Assembly: GCA_032718565.1 (NCBI GenBank)
Contig: JAVGVS010000667.1
Span: forward strand, 62,001-126,000
Reading direction: 5' to 3'
Length of the DNA: 64,000 nt
Source: Distichodus sexfasciatus
Lineage: Eukaryota > Chordata > Actinopteri > Characiformes > Distichodontidae
The notes beneath the pieces are model-generated. The model did no database searches. It was not told where the DNA came from and was given only the letters and a program-made list of their open reading frames with translations. The position numbers and the translations under genes are program-made. How positions within the stretch are numbered: position 1 is the first letter of the stretch; every line of letters starts with the position of its first letter. Shown piece by piece: positions 46,561-61,500 of the stretch.

Positions 46561-47279
46561 TGATACAAACTGTTGAAAAGCCCACTTCTTTACGGCGCTC
46601 TATAAAGTTGTCATTTTAGTAGTATTAGCCGTTCGGCGTTCCACATCAGGCGTTTTCATCATATCGCACGGACGACACCACTATAATTACCACTTAAAAC
46701 GCAACCACGTTACATGGGAAAAGAAAACACTTTTATTCTTTTTAAGGAATCCGTTGTTAAACGAAGCGGTTGAAGTTTCATATTTTACACGCACACGAAC
46801 ATCAGACACGACGCACAAGTGGAGGAGGGTGTTAGTGCTGGATCTGAAATGTGACTTGGTGAGGATGTGGAGCGACTCTCTTCTCACGCCTGATCCCCGT
46901 CGGAACTCCAACATGATTTAGCTAATAGCAATAAAACAAGGGAGGAGGCGTCTTGGCAGCAGCTTGAAAGTGAAATAGGAGGCCAGCGCCCGTAGCAGCA
47001 GGCTGTCGTCGAGGTGCAGAAACCACAGTCCTGAAATGAGGAGGAACCTCTGGATTTGGGCAGGTTTTGTGTGATTAGGAACTTCTCTGTTCAGTCTCAA
47101 AGTCCAGCAGGACGGCCGTCGGCCGTCGGCTCTGGAAATAACGTTATTTCGCGGGTCATAAGGGAAGTTAAAAACCGGCAGGCTGAGGAAGAGGAAAATG
47201 TGGAAAGTCTCCTTTTTAGAAAACAAACTAAATTCTAGAATTTTCCAGACGCTACGGGCAAATTATACCAAATCACCAC

Positions 47280-48290
47280 TTCACTGATGATGACACTGAG
47301 CTTCACAGAGAGGGAGGAAGAGAGAGGGAGAGGAAGGGAGGAAGGAGGGTGAGGGAGGAAAGAAAGAGAAAAAAAGAAAGGGCGGGGGGAGGAGAAAAGG
47401 AGGAGAAAGAGGAGGGGGAGAAACTGAGAGGAAGAAAGGGGGTGAAAGAGGGAGAAAGAAGAAGAGTGAACAGAAGGGAGGAGAAAAAGTGAAGGAGAAA
47501 AAGAAAGAGCGAAGGGAAGGGAGAAAGTGAGCAAGGGAGCAATGGGGAGGGAGGGAGGGAGGGAGGAAGAAAAAGTGAAGGAGGAAGTGAGTGAGTGAGG
47601 GAAAGGGACAGATGGGATGGAGGGAGGGAGAAAGTGAGAGGAGGAGGAGTGAGCGAAGGGAAGATGGGGAGGGAGAGAGAAAGTGACGGAGGAAGTGAGT
47701 GAGGGAAAGGGAGAGATGGGGAGGGAGAAAGTGAAGGAGGAGGGAGAGAGGGAAGAGTGAGCAAGGGAGAGATGAGGAGGGATGAGGAGGGAGGGAGGAA
47801 GAGAAGGAGAAAGAAAAGAGAGGAGGGAGGGTGAGCAAGGAGATGGGGGAGGGTGAGGGAAGGGAGATGGGGAGGGAGAAAGTGAGAAGGAGGGAAGAAA
47901 AGGAGGAGGGAAGAGTGAGGAGATGGGGAGGGAGGAGGAGTGGGGAGGAGGGAAGCGAGGAAAGGAGAGGTAAAGGAGGAAAGAGGGAGGTGAGGGAGGG
48001 GAGCAGGAAGAGATGGGGAGGAAGAGTGAGAGAGAGAGAAGAAAGTGAAGGGAGGAAAAGGAGGAGGAGAGAAGAAGTGAGCAAGGGAGATGGGGAGGGA
48101 GGGAAGGAGGGAAAAGGGAGGAGGAGTGAGGAGAAAGGGAGAAAAGGCGTGAGTGGGCCGAGGATGGGGGAGTGAGGGAGAAAGAAAGTGAAGGAGGAAG
48201 AGAGGGAATGAGGGAAAAAGAGAGAACAGGAGAAAGAGGGAGGGAGGAAGTGAAGGAGGAAGAGAGGGAGGGAGTTAACCTGGCGTTGTG
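47280..48290. repeat. 1-kb polypurine (GGGAGGAAG) tract
   Basis: Almost pure A/G on the plus strand for a full kilobase: GGGAGG, GAAGGAG, GTGAGG and GAGAGAG words with higher-order repeats (AGATGGGGAGGGAG recurs many times). It ends about 310 bp beyond the wdr44 stop codon. The long open frames on both strands are compositional artefacts. Confidence 0.95.
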
Positions 48291-48600
48291 CTCATGATGA
48301 TGTGAAGCGGTGTGTGTGTGTGTGTGTGTGTGTGTGGAGCAGCTTCATCCCGTTCTCACTTCCTGCTTCACTCCGACTCATGATCCTGAAGGAGCAGAAA
48401 GAGCTGAAAGTGCGGGGACGTCTTGGAAGCTGGCGTTTGGCCCGTGTAACCGTTGCGTTCTCGCCGCCGGGTCACTGTTCTCTGTGGAGGAGGAGGGGGG
48501 CTCCTCACGAGCTCCTCCCCAAACACTTCGCCTGCAGCCGATAGGTGGGAGAGAGAAGGTGTGGGCTGAGCCTGTGAGCGCGTCCGGTTCTGATGGGATC

Positions 48601-51600
48601 TTAATACTTCTTGACGTTGGTGAAAACCTTGATGGCGCCGGTGAAGTCTACGGAGAGAAGAACCTCGGTGGTCATCTTTAGCGCTCCTGGAGGAGAATTA
48701 TCCTGCGCGTGGTTGACGTTCCCACGGTAACTGTGGTGATGCAGGTTGCTAGGAGACTGTTGCCCACCTGATGGGATGGTCTCTGAGTCGTCCGTGTCGT
48801 CACTCTTACACTCCGCCTCCGTCTTCTCAGGCCCCGCCTCCTGGGGCACCATCAGCCCGGGGTGCGGAGCAAAGATGGCCGACGTTACCACGGCGTTGTG
48901 GGCTACAACGCAAACATGTTACCATGGTAACCCCACACATAACTATTATACAAGTAGCTATTCAAGTTTTCCAGGAAGGACGTGATTTTAGCCTAAACAG
49001 AACTGGCTCATTTTTGTCCAGTAATAATTTGTTTTTGGTTTATGTAGAAATTGTCCATTTTTGTCTGTTTCTAAAATGTATAAATCGTCTTGTTTTTGTT
49101 CATATAAAAAGTTCAGTTTTCATTCATCTAGAAATTGTTCGTTTTTGTTTATCTAAGAAATCAAGTTTTTAAATTTATAGAAATCGTCTGTTTTCGTTTG
49201 TTTAGGAAACAAATCCGTTTTCGTTTTAGCTAGTAAATATCCTTTTGACTGGCTACACACATGGCGCACTCCACAGGGAATCATTTACCTTTAATCCCTT
49301 CCCAGAAGTCATTGCGGTCTCTCCTCACCGAGCTGAACTTGCTGAGGTCGTGGTACGTGCTCCAGATGTAGACGTACTTGTCCTCGGAGCCGCTCACGAT
49401 GAAGGAGTAGTCGTGGCTGAAGGCAGAAAAAACCGGAATATTTGTAAAAACGCGTCGTGAAAGAAGCGGCGACAGCACTGAGGCTGAACGCGAGGGCAGA
49501 AAAACCCTGGATGGTTTATTACTTGATGTCGAGTTTAAATCTTCCGTCTTAGCGGTCTACAGTTATGGCGCTTACGTCGTCCAGCTCGGCGTAACGTTTC
49601 GCTGTGTTTACGGGCGTCTCTGCTCTCACCTGAAGCTGGCTTTAATCTGGCTGCTGCTGTTGACATAGCCTTTATACTTCATGGAAGACAAGTCCCCTCA
49701 GGTCGGCCTGAAGCGAAATCTTGCTTGTGGTCGTTGGAGGTCCTGCCAGGATCTGAAGGGAGAGAGATGAAAAGCGGATAGAAAGAAGTCATGGAGGGTC
49801 TTCACTTCGGTTAACTAGAAAACGGCTTTTCCAGAAGAAAAGGTGGGATCGTTGTCAACGTAAATAAGTCCTGCTCAGCACCTTGTTCTCGCCGGGAAGC
49901 GGCTCGATGCCGGTGATTTGACCTGTGATTTCGGCCCCTAGTGGAGGCGCCGCGTGGATCTGCGTGTGCCAGAAGCTGCAAAAGGAAAAAAAAACCTAAA
50001 TATTCTAAACTACACGTATTTAAACGGTACATAGTCGAAAAGTAACTTAATATTAACTATACAGTTACTAGCAATAACGTAACTTAGTCACGGTGATAAT
50101 GTAACTATAGTTAGTCATTTAATTGTAATTATAGTTACTAGTCTTAAAATAACTACATTTACGAGTCGTACAGTAACTTAACCGTAACTAGGTACTAGCT
50201 ATAACATAATTGTCATGATGGTAACTAGTACTAATTTTGCTGCAACTATATTTACTAGTGGTACTGTAACGTAATTGTAACTATACAGTTACTAGTCATA
50301 ATGTAACTTGGTTGTAATTAAAACTAGTCGTAAAGTAGTCTAGCCGTGACATTATTGCAGCTATATAGTTACCAGCTGTAACCTATCTTGATCATAACTA
50401 GTTACTAGTTGTAACTTAGTCGCAACTATACTAGTCGTAACTTAGTCATGAAGTGAGTTAATCATAACCCTATAGTTACTAGTCATAACGTAACAGCATT
50501 TAACCGTAACTATACTGTTACTAGACTTAGTCGTAACTAAAGCAGTCGTGTGTACACAGTGTGTAGGGTTTCTGCAGGACAGTGGTTCACCTCGGTGTCG
50601 TAGAAGATGCAGCGTCCGTCGTAGGTGCCGATGACGGCGTACTTGCCGTTCTGGCAGAAGTTGGCGGCGGTGATGAGGCGCGTCTGCCCGTCCACTTCGT
50701 TCCACAGAGCCACCTTCTTATCCGGAATGTTCCACAAGCGCAGCTTCCCGTCCAGAGAGCCGCTCAGGAAATGCCAGTGCGTCCTGTGGCAGGACGCTGT
50801 GGCGAAGCGGGGTTAGGGTTTGATTAGGGTGACATCGTCCTCTCTTTTAAGACTGAGTTCATCTGGGAGGGATGGACATCAGTGACCACCCACAGGTAAA
50901 CACACACACACACACACTCACCCTGGGGTGAAAAGCGATGGCCGTGACGAAGTCTATATGCTGGAAGCAGCAGAGACACTCCCTCCTAGAAATGTGCCAC
51001 AAGCGCACCGTCTTATCCATCGAAGAGGACAACAGGAAGTAGTTCTGCAGAGACAGGATGTGACATCACTGCAGTGAGTAAATCACCTGCTGACTGGGGT
51101 TATGACGATACAGTGATCTGCGTCGATCTAAAATGAGAACGCTGACGATATACATTTAGATTTGAACAGGGACAGATTATCGATTATCGGCTGACGTTGG
51201 ATTGTAATCCAGCATCGTGATGAACCGTGAGATTTACACCTCCACCGCCCGAGTCCGCTCAAGCGTCAGCTTCCAGTAAAACAAAGTTCTGATCGTTGCG
51301 TCCTGGTGATCTCGCTGAACCCAGGACAGAGTCAGGAGGTCAGCGTGCCTTGAAGGAACCTGCGGAAGGGAAGCATTTCTGTCTTGAGGTCAGGTCCTCA
51401 GTAAAACTTCCTTCAGAGAGGGAGGAGAAAATGTTTCTTAAAAAACAAAAGCAAAAATGGGGTTTTAGGCTTGACTTTAGAGAGGTTGTAACTCTGGTCA
51501 CTAGAGGGCGTAATAACCAAGTTCTCGAGATCATAAAACCCTGGGCTCCCTCTTCCGGGCTGAGCTCGGGGCCGGGCGATACGACCTCAAACCCATGTCA

Positions 51601-52526
51601 CCATCACCATCACCCGGGAATGTTGATTAGCATCAAAAAGCGTGCGGGGTTCCAAGTATGGAGTGTGTGTTACGTGTGTGTGTGTCTTACCCCTCCATCG
51701 GTGTCCGACTTTGAGGAGCATAAGCTCTCTGAGGCAGTGAAGGAGACCTGCAGCCTGGAAAGCACATAATGTTTAGACACACACACAAGAGGAGAGACAG
51801 AATGCAGAGCAAAAGAGGGCGGGAGGAAGGGAAAAAGAAAGAGGATAGAGGGGGTGGGAAAAAAGAGAGATGGGAAGGGAAGGAGAGAGAGAGAGAGAGA
51901 GAACATCACCACCTGCATCTCTCTCCCACCCACATGGACCGAATGGAGCTTGGACTCTTTACAACATGCTGAGTCACGTTTTACCTGCTGTCACTCTCTC
52001 ACACACACGCGCCAGACACGCACACACACCACACACAGACACGCCACACACACACACACGCCACACACACACACACGCCACACACACACACACGCCACAC
52101 ACACACGCCACACACACACACGCTCACAGCAGTAAACAGGTCTAACCCCCCCTCTACACCTGCTGTGTGTTTCCCTCTATTCGTATGATGTTCATGTTTC
52201 TGGTCTGGAAGAAGGAGCAGCAACAACGTTGAGATCTGGCTCTGGAGCGATGTGGACGGCGTCAGGGACAATACTGACCATCGCTCGATAAGCAGAACAA
52301 TAAACCAATGTGTCTGCTGTAAAAATGTGATAAGACGAGAGTGTGTATGTGTGTGTAAGAGAGAGAATGTGTGTGTGTGTTTGTACCCTCCGTGTTGTAG
52401 TTGATCCTCATGTTGTTGAAGTAATTAAGTAAGTTCTTTAGGACAGATGCGCACCACGTTATCTTTCTTGCCCGTGGCCAGCAGCCGACGCAGTGAGAGA
52501 ACTACATGGTCCAGACCGCACCCTGG

Positions 52527-52561
<35 letters not shown>

Positions 52562-55500
52562 GATTCATGCATTAATCAGAAATCTGTTTTAGTTTATTCA
52601 AAATACACAAAACAATCCACAAAGAAAGAGAAATGTGGAAAAAATGGGTGTGTTCACAGAGACAGACGGAGGTGAAGAAGCAAATACAGGAAGAATAACA
52701 GAGAGATGGAGGGAGAGAAAAGAAGGCAAGGGAATGAAAGAGAGACAGAGAGACATGGAGAAGCTGAGAGATGGGTGAGGAGAAGAGAGAGAGACTGGGG
52801 AGAGGTTTGGGGTTCACACATCAACACCCACACACCCCACCAAACACACACACCCCAACACACACGACCAACACACACAACCAACACACACACCCCCAAC
52901 ACACACACCAACATCCCCAACACACACCAACACACACACACAACACACACCCCAACACACACAACCCACACAACCTTACTCAACACACACACACCCCAAC
53001 ACACAACACACACAACCCAACACACACTCCAACACACACACCCCAACACACAACACACACAACACAACACACTCCAACACACACACCCCAACACACACTC
53101 CAACACACACACACACACCAACACGCCACACACCCCAACACACACACACCCCAACACACACACACCCCAACACACACACCCCCAACACACCAACACACAC
53201 ACTCCAACACACACCCCAACACACAACACACACCCCCCAACACACACAACCCACACAACCCAACACACACTCCAACACACACAACACACACACAACCCAA
53301 CACACCTCCAACACACACACCCCAACACACACTCCAACACACACACCCCACCAAACACACACCTCAACACACACACACCCCAACACACACACACACCCCA
53401 ACACACACACAACACCTCCCCAACACACACACCCCAACACACACACACACCTCAACACACACACACCCCAACACACACACACCCAACACACACACACAAC
53501 ACCTCCCCCCAACACACACACCCCCAACACACACCTGCATGCTTACCCCCCCAACACACACCCATGTACCCCCCAACACACACACATAACACCCCCCCCC
53601 AACACACACACGCCAACCCCCCCAACACACACACCCCAGCACACCCTTAACACACACACACCCCCAACACACAACACACACACACACACCCAACACAACA
53701 CACACCCCACACACAACACAACACACACCCACACACACAACACACACCCCACCAACCACAACACACACCCCCAACACACACACACCCCAACACACAACAA
53801 CACACATCCCAACACACACACACACACCTCAACACACACACACCCCAACACACAACACACACCCCAACACACACACACCTCAACACACACACACCCCAAC
53901 ACACACACACCCCAACACACACACCCCAACACACAACCCCCAACAAACAACACACACACCCCAACACCCCCAACACACACACCCCAACACACACACTCCA
54001 ACACACACACACTCCAACACACACACCCCAACACACCCCGCAACACACACACACCCCAACACACCCCAATACACAACACACACCCCGCAACACACACACA
54101 CCCCAACACACAACACACACCCCAACACACACACACCCCAACACACAACACACACCCCAACACAACCCAACACACAACACACACCCCAACACACACAACC
54201 CAACACACAACACACCCCAACACACAACCTTTTACACACCCCCAACACACACCCCGCAGCACACAACACACACACACCCCAACACACAACACACACAGCC
54301 CAACACACACAGACCAACACACACACCCCCAACAAACACATCCCACCACACACCCCGACACTAGAGGTGGGATATATATCGATTAATTGGAATTTACAGT
54401 TCAGGACGATGTGTTTTTCTGAAAATCGATTTTATTACTTATTTTACATGCGGGCGCTAAAGCGGAACTAATCACGACGCATGGTTCTACCGCGGAGTAA
54501 AATGTATGGTAGCACCCAAACCCTGTAGCAGATTCACAAACAACATAGCAGCGACAGGGGAAAAGTATGGCGTCACATCAATTATAGCAAAAGCTAGGCA
54601 TAAAATGGCTTACCGCATAAAATTTAATGGCGTAAATTTCACAGTCGCGAGCGCAAATGTGACTCTCGAGAACACAAATTTAAGAATCGAGTGCGCGGTT
54701 AAATGTGACCCCCCCCTCCACTCCATAATTAGACACTTTTTAGGTGAATAAATATGATTATAATATAAAACCACGAATTTGGAAGAATAAACCGAGCAGA
54801 TTCAGGAAAAAAAAAATAAAGCGAATTTAGGAAAAAACTCCTTGGTTTAATAGAGCCCTCGTATATTGCAAAAGACGCAGTGCCCACATACTGTGGAAAA
54901 AGCCGGGATTCATTAACATACCAAAAAGTTTTGGGCCAATCTACGTGCTTCAAGCCATAAATATTTTTCTGAATTTGACTTGCCACAACTGTATAATGAA
55001 ACACGTCAAAAGAATGGGTAGAGAGCTGGAGGAGATTAGCCGTGTTATTCTGCCACAACTGGCGTGGTTTTTGAACCATTTATTTGCCATCATAGTTTGA
55101 TTTTGAGTAAGGGAGGAAAAATCGATTCAAATGAAAATCGGATTTATTGTGAAAAAATCGGAGCTTTTATTTTTAGGCCATGACGCCCAGCTCTACCCAA
55201 CACACACACCAACACCCCCCCCAACACACACACCCCGCACTGACCATGTACTCCCCGCTGAGGTCCTGCACCAGCGGACCTGGGCCAAATCGAAGGTCCC
55301 CTTGAGGCGTGCGCCGCCTTGAACTTGACAGGCCGGGTGTAGGGCATGCCCTCGTCCTCGCTGGAGGAAGCCTCGTCCTGCTCGCTGGTGGAACAGCTCG
55401 TCACGGACGCTGCGCACCTTGTTCACCGCGCGTTCGCCGTACTCCTCCGCCAGGTGCTTACGCCCTTCTGCGACTTGCTTGAGAACTTCCTCAACTCGTC

Positions 55501-58500
55501 CCTGCGGAGATGCGTGAGAAGGAGCGACAGAGGAGTGAGAAGGGTTGTGCAGTGCTTCACGTTTTTCTGCTTGAGTTTTTCTCCGTCCTGTCGGTGGCGG
55601 AGGCTAGCAGGTCTTGTCCTTCGTCGTCTGACTGGGCGGCGTCGTTCCTGTGGAGAGGAGAGAGATGGAAGGTCAGGCTGCTCGCTGTCGGCCCTCGGAT
55701 CGCCGCGGGGCGGGAAAAAAATTTGAGCTCGTGTCTGAGCGGAGTTTAAAAGCGGCAGCGACAAGCGGGGCGAGATGCAGCTGACCGCTTGGAAGCCTGG
55801 CGCGGGTTTATTCCGCCCGTGAAAAGCGAGACCGTCAGGCGTGGATTCTGGTGCGACTGCGAAACTGACGAGGCAGCGCTGCTGATCAGACAGAACGTCA
55901 GAGATCAGACTATAAATATAAAAATCTGTATTACTCGCGAACCCGACCTGACTTAGAAGAACAACCGAGAGCAAAGCGGCGCTGTTACCGGGGCGGGCTC
56001 GTGGAGCGCTTGGCATGCGGGAAGCCGTGATGGGAGATGTAGTCCTAGGAAGCAGCGGTGCGAAGTGTTCGGTGCAGTGTGGGTAATAAGTTCTTCACGT
56101 GATGTACTCCTTGGTCCTCCTCATGATGTGCAGTGTTAGAGGGTTGATTCCGGTCGGGAGTTTCTCCTCGGCCTGGATCAGAGGAATCTCCTCCCCCGTG
56201 TCCAGGTTCTTAATCGTCACGCTGGCCAGGATCTCCTGCGCGGGAACACACAAATAATGACGTAAATAACGGTCAGAAATCAGTATTAATGCACACGCAC
56301 GCACACACAACGGCCACAAACAAAAACAACCACAGAATTACCTCATCTGTCAGCTCTCTGCCCGAGTTTGACCGCGGCCGTTGGGGTCCAGGAGTTTCGC
56401 TACCGCTAGGGCTGGGCACCTGCTCATCATTTTCCTGTACACACACACACACACACAATTATTATTATTATTATTATTATAAAAGAACGGCAATTAGAAC
56501 ATGCAAAACCAAATCTTTGGACCTCAATTTTCAGACTGAAGCGTCCGGTAATCTCACCTGCGCAGTGACCACCTTCTCCCCGCTGGGTGGGCGTGGCCAG
56601 ATCTAAAGTCTGCAGCTCTTTGTTTGGGACGAGGCCGGTGGAGTTAGGGCTGACCAAATTACACGGCTCCTTCACTGGCTCGATGCACACTGATTAAACA
56701 CAGGAAGCGTGAGGATGAGCAGGAGAACAAGCAGGGCGAAGTGCAAGGGCTACCTGCAGGGGCTGTGTTCGATCGGATCCGTCTGCTCTCTGCCCTCCAG
56801 GCAGTGGGCACTGCTCTCGTTCCTCTTGACAGCTTCTTTCGAGGGGGCTAGGCCCGCGCCAGGAGGGGGCGGCCTCGAGGCCCGCGCCCGCGCGGAGGCG
56901 GTCTGGAGGCGAGGTCTTCTTGGTGCTAGCTTCGATGTAAGACTCCGTGGTGTCTGAAGCGGTTTGGAGGGAGCGGGCAAATCCGTCGCGGCGTTAGGCA
57001 ACCTGCTCCAGGATGTCCGCCCGTCGAAGCGTTCCGTTAACCGCAGCTTCGGCGATGCCAAGCGCTGCCATCGCCAAGGACACGTCGTCAGGTGAAACGA
57101 CTAGGCGCTGGTGATGTCGGCGGTGACCTCGGTCTTGGCGCGTCATAACCACATCGGGCTGGCGTCCAGCTCGGCAAATGGTATTGCTTCTGGGGTTCTG
57201 CGGATCTGAGTCGTCGGGCGTTACGCGCCTTCCGGAGATCTGGCTGACGGTTAGTCGAGATTGAACGGATCTGGGCATCGCGTCCGTCTGTTGAGGATTA
57301 GGTTTGAATCTCTCTTCTCCTCCTCAACTTCGTCCTCCTCCGTCGATCTGCTTCTGGCTCTCTGTATAATACTAGCCGATGATCTACAAGAGGAAACAAG
57401 AACTTAGCGCAATTTGAGGGCTTTACACTCGGTCACGAATCGGCAAATTAAATGCGTCATGCTGAGAGCGTCAAACGAGTGGCTCGACTGGACTGCATAT
57501 ATCGCTTGCGTAACCGACGTGACTCGCAAGAGAACTCTCTGGGATCACGGGGAGTTGGCGGATTCGCATACCATCTTGGAGGTAGAGAAGCGTGAAGTTC
57601 CTCTCCCTCGCTCTTCCTCCCACACACACACACACACATTCTTTCCCAGCATGGACGTGGAGGCGGAGGAGCAGGTACGGCTGTGTTCTCCTCCACGCAG
57701 CTGAACCTCGATTCATCAGAACTTGGAAGCAAGCCTAGGCAAGCTGCTCGTTGGGACACACCCACCCCTGGGCGAGTCGTCACTGCAGCGAGGCTCGGCC
57801 CGGCTGACGGTGGCGGTCAGGCTGAATCCTGCTTAACAGGATTGTTCTCCCTCCCTCGCGGCCAATCAGAAAAGCTTGATCACGTGTTAACAATATAAAA
57901 TACATTAATGCGTTTTATCTGCATATTCACAACCGTGAAAAATGTCAAATGTCAGTGTCGATAATAACAGGCCGATAATCGACCGACCCCTAGCATTAGC
58001 ACTGAACGTCTGCTTGACAACAGGTTCAGATCCGTCCCTGAAACTAGAGATGCACGATCTTGCCCGGATGGGATATAAATTCCGATACATGATCAAACAG
58101 CTGGATCACGTGCTCTGAATTGACCTGCTGATCGGTTTTGATTGCTATGAGGTTATTGCTAACACTATGTTGGTTGCTATCGTACGCTATGTCGGTTGCT
58201 AACGTACGCTATGTCGTTTGCCAACGTACGCTACGTCGGTTGCTAACGTACGACATGCCGGTTGCTAACGTACGCTATGCCGGTTCGCTGCGCGCACTAT
58301 GTTGGTTTCTTCGCGTACTGTTAGTTGTCGGTACACTATGTTGGCGGATTTGTACAATATGTTGGTTGCTTCGCGTACTATGTTGGTGCTGCGTGCACTA
58401 TATATTGGTGCTAGCGTACACTATGGTTGCTATGCGTTTATGTTAGTTGCTAACGTGCACTATGTTGATTACTTAACGTACGCTATATTCAGTTGCAATA

Positions 58501-61500
58501 CCAATATGTTGGTTGCTAGCATTACACTATGTTGATTTGCGAAGCAAGTACAATATATTGGTTTTATTAGTTGCTAGAGCACATATTGGTTTGCCTAGCG
58601 ACAACTATTGGTTTGCTAAGATGCGCTATGCTGATTGCTAACATCGCTATACTGATTGCTAACGTCACTATGCTGATTGCTAACGTGCGGCTATGTTGTG
58701 TTATATTGGTTAACGTCTGCCGTGATACTGGTTTGCTAGCATTATCGTGTTGGTTGCTAACGTCACCGCTATATGGTTTGCTAAACATAACTTCATAGGT
58801 TGCTAACGTCGCTATGTTGGTTTGCGATACACTGTTTTTGGAAACGCATCCTGGTTCCCATCAGAATTGTAGATTTTTCAATGCTGCGTTTACTGCATAT
58901 GGTCGTTACTCATGGGAAGTTGCACTGCGGTAAGCAAGTTTTTTCGACTAATTCTATATTGAAATAGAATAGGCAAATTAATCACTTATAACACACTACA
59001 ACCCCAAAAGCAATCCAGTTATACTGTTTAATTTCATACTTTATAGCTCTCACCCACAACCTCTCACGGCTCTTATCTCCCTGCGAAGAAGCGAAGTAAT
59101 GATTAATCTACAGCTCGCCCCGCTTATCTCCGTTCCTCCTTCATGTGACCCGGCTTGTAAACCGTCAGCGACCTTCTACGTCGTAAATGTGAAATTTCTC
59201 ATTACAGTTCGATCATCGTTCCACAGTCTTTAACGCTACAGTCATCCTCACCTGGGGCTGGGGGAGGACAAACTTGGCAGGTGACCTGGAGAGGAAAAGA
59301 AGAGAGAGTCCAAGTTACAGGCGAGAATAAGACCTTCTCCCATTTCTTTCAAGTTATGCGCCGGCGATGCGCTTGTGTTTGTGTGACTAATGGAGTCCAG
59401 CGTAGTTCCGTGTTTTGCGGCCAGCTCTCGCCTTCCTGAGCCAAAATCTCCTCCGCTATCTGCTCGTGATAAGGCGGCCTGAGGAGTGACGGCTGCGTGA
59501 AGTCCGCCCTCTCAGTAACACTCGCTTCAACATGAGTCTGGCTATATTTCAGGCGTGGTTCTATGATTATGGTTATGGTTACGGTTACGGTTATGTTCAA
59601 CCAAAAATACTGATACTGATCTATCGTCATAACTTTGGCATTAATGACTCAGTCAAACCCACTTTGTAAGTCAAATTTTATAGAATTGATATGTATATAT
59701 TTATCTAGCATCAACACAAAGTCACACCTATTAGCGCCTCCCATATTTGCACATCAAGCAGCACTTGTTTGTTACGCATCTCACATTTCTCTTTCACAAG
59801 CACACACACAAACACACCGTCTTTACGAGGTGCTTCCACTGACATCAATCCTGAAGCTCTTCCAGAAAAGCGACTTTTCTACAGGGAAAAACTAATTTCA
59901 GGTTGTACTCACAAATACCACAAACCTGCCCAAACACAGCCACACACACTTTCACTCTGGGCATTATTGGGACCTTAAAAAGGCTGCTAAAGGTTAAGCT
60001 TCACCTAATGAATAATTTAGAATTCCATACCTGCTTGTGCAAGAAGCGATCCGTCTGGAGCAATGTGAAAGCAGAGACACAGTGATGTCTTTGTTTTAAT
60101 CCTATAAAGGAAGGTCCCCTACGCTCATGACTCAAGCATCGACAGTCTCTCCATAAGACAATATGAAATACACTGCAGTGCGACTGCTTGTTGATAATGA
60201 CTCATATAAATTTTTATATCTGATGTGCATAAACAAATAGGGGTGGGGTAAAAAATTCGTTTCTCACATGCATCGCAATGTAAGACTGAATCGATTCAGA
60301 AATGGCAAACAGTGATTTGCTCAATTTTAATTGTTATACTGTTGACATTCACCGTTGCTTTTTTTAATTGGTCCAATGGAGTGTATGGACACGACGCGGC
60401 TCTGACATTTCCTAGCATAGCGCCAAGTTAAGCGAGAGTTAGTCGCGGCGATGAAGGCATGCTTGTATGAGCTTGAAGCTAGGAGTTGGCCTTGTGTGAG
60501 CAGGAATTGAGCGTGAATATGTGACCGTGGAGGCAGAGTAGAGCGCGAGTGTGACCGTGGAAGAAGAGTTGAACGCCGGCGTGAAGGCTACCGTCTTGAG
60601 CCACCCCTCACTTGTCCGTTATTTGACTTCCAAAGAGTCTTTGACTTTCTTGTGTTTCATCTGCAGTCTTGAGGAACAGTATTAACATGCATGTTTGCAC
60701 ATGTGCAAACAGATCACTGTGCCTCCTGTCTTTGTTTTCCAAGCAAAATATGAAGATCAAACAAGGAGTGGCTCAAAACCTTTACATTCACACTTACAGC
60801 ATTTAGCAGACACTCTCATCCAGAGCGACTTCTGTTCCCTAATTTCAGGGAAAGACTCCCTGAGAGCAACTTGAGGTTAAGGGTCTTGCCCGGGGACCCA
60901 GGATTCAAACCCGTGACCTCTTGGTCCAGAGATGAGTACCCTAAACACCAGACCACCACCCACCAGCACAACCCAATGTATTTACATAGGAGATATAATA
61001 ATATAAAATTATAGGGGTGGGGTGGTCTAGCGCTTAGGATGCTCGCCTATGGACCAAGAGGTTGTGGGTTTGAAAAATTCGTCAAATGGGATAAATTTAA
61101 CTTAATCCACAATCTCTTAATTCTAAGTATATGCTGTTCTTTCAGAAGAACACATCTTGTAGATTAGTAAATGTGTCAAGTTTTCTTTTGGGGTCCAGCT
61201 GCAAGTCAAAGTTGTGACGTTGTTAATTAGTGTTAATTGACTGTTACGCATGCGCACATCGCCGATTAAAAAGCCGATACACCGAGCAGCCTGAAGTGAC
61301 AGGAACCAGCAGCAACTACGTGTCACAGCTGGACGAGTTTCTGCAGCTACAGGTGTTCTGTCCAGACGAAATCGCGAGTTAGTTTTGGTGTGTAATTTGG
61401 GGGGTTTGTCTGTCGATAATATAAGTTAAAAACTCACACTTTTCGGGGACGAGAGAAGTTGACATCTTCGGGCGCGTCGTAAAACTCCTCGGTGTCGCTC

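Noticed and set aside
47235..48175. Ser/Leu/Pro-rich and Arg/Glu/Gly-rich open frames of up to 267 codons
   Set aside because: Artefacts of the polypurine tract; same pattern in several overlapping frames.
52654..54361. Very long open frames on both strands (Cys/Val/Gly or Thr/His/Pro rich, up to more than 300 codons)
   Set aside because: They lie entirely in the CCCCAACACACAC minisatellite; the open frames result from repeat composition, with no start context, splice sites or conserved domains.
54506..54751. 81-codon open frame
   Set aside because: Lies within the hAT-like non-autonomous element, with no similarity to transposase.
56750..57278. Overlapping open frames as separate genes
   Set aside because: Flanked by good splice sites on the minus strand and positioned between wdr44 N- and C-terminal exons; best read as one frame-disrupted wdr44 exon.
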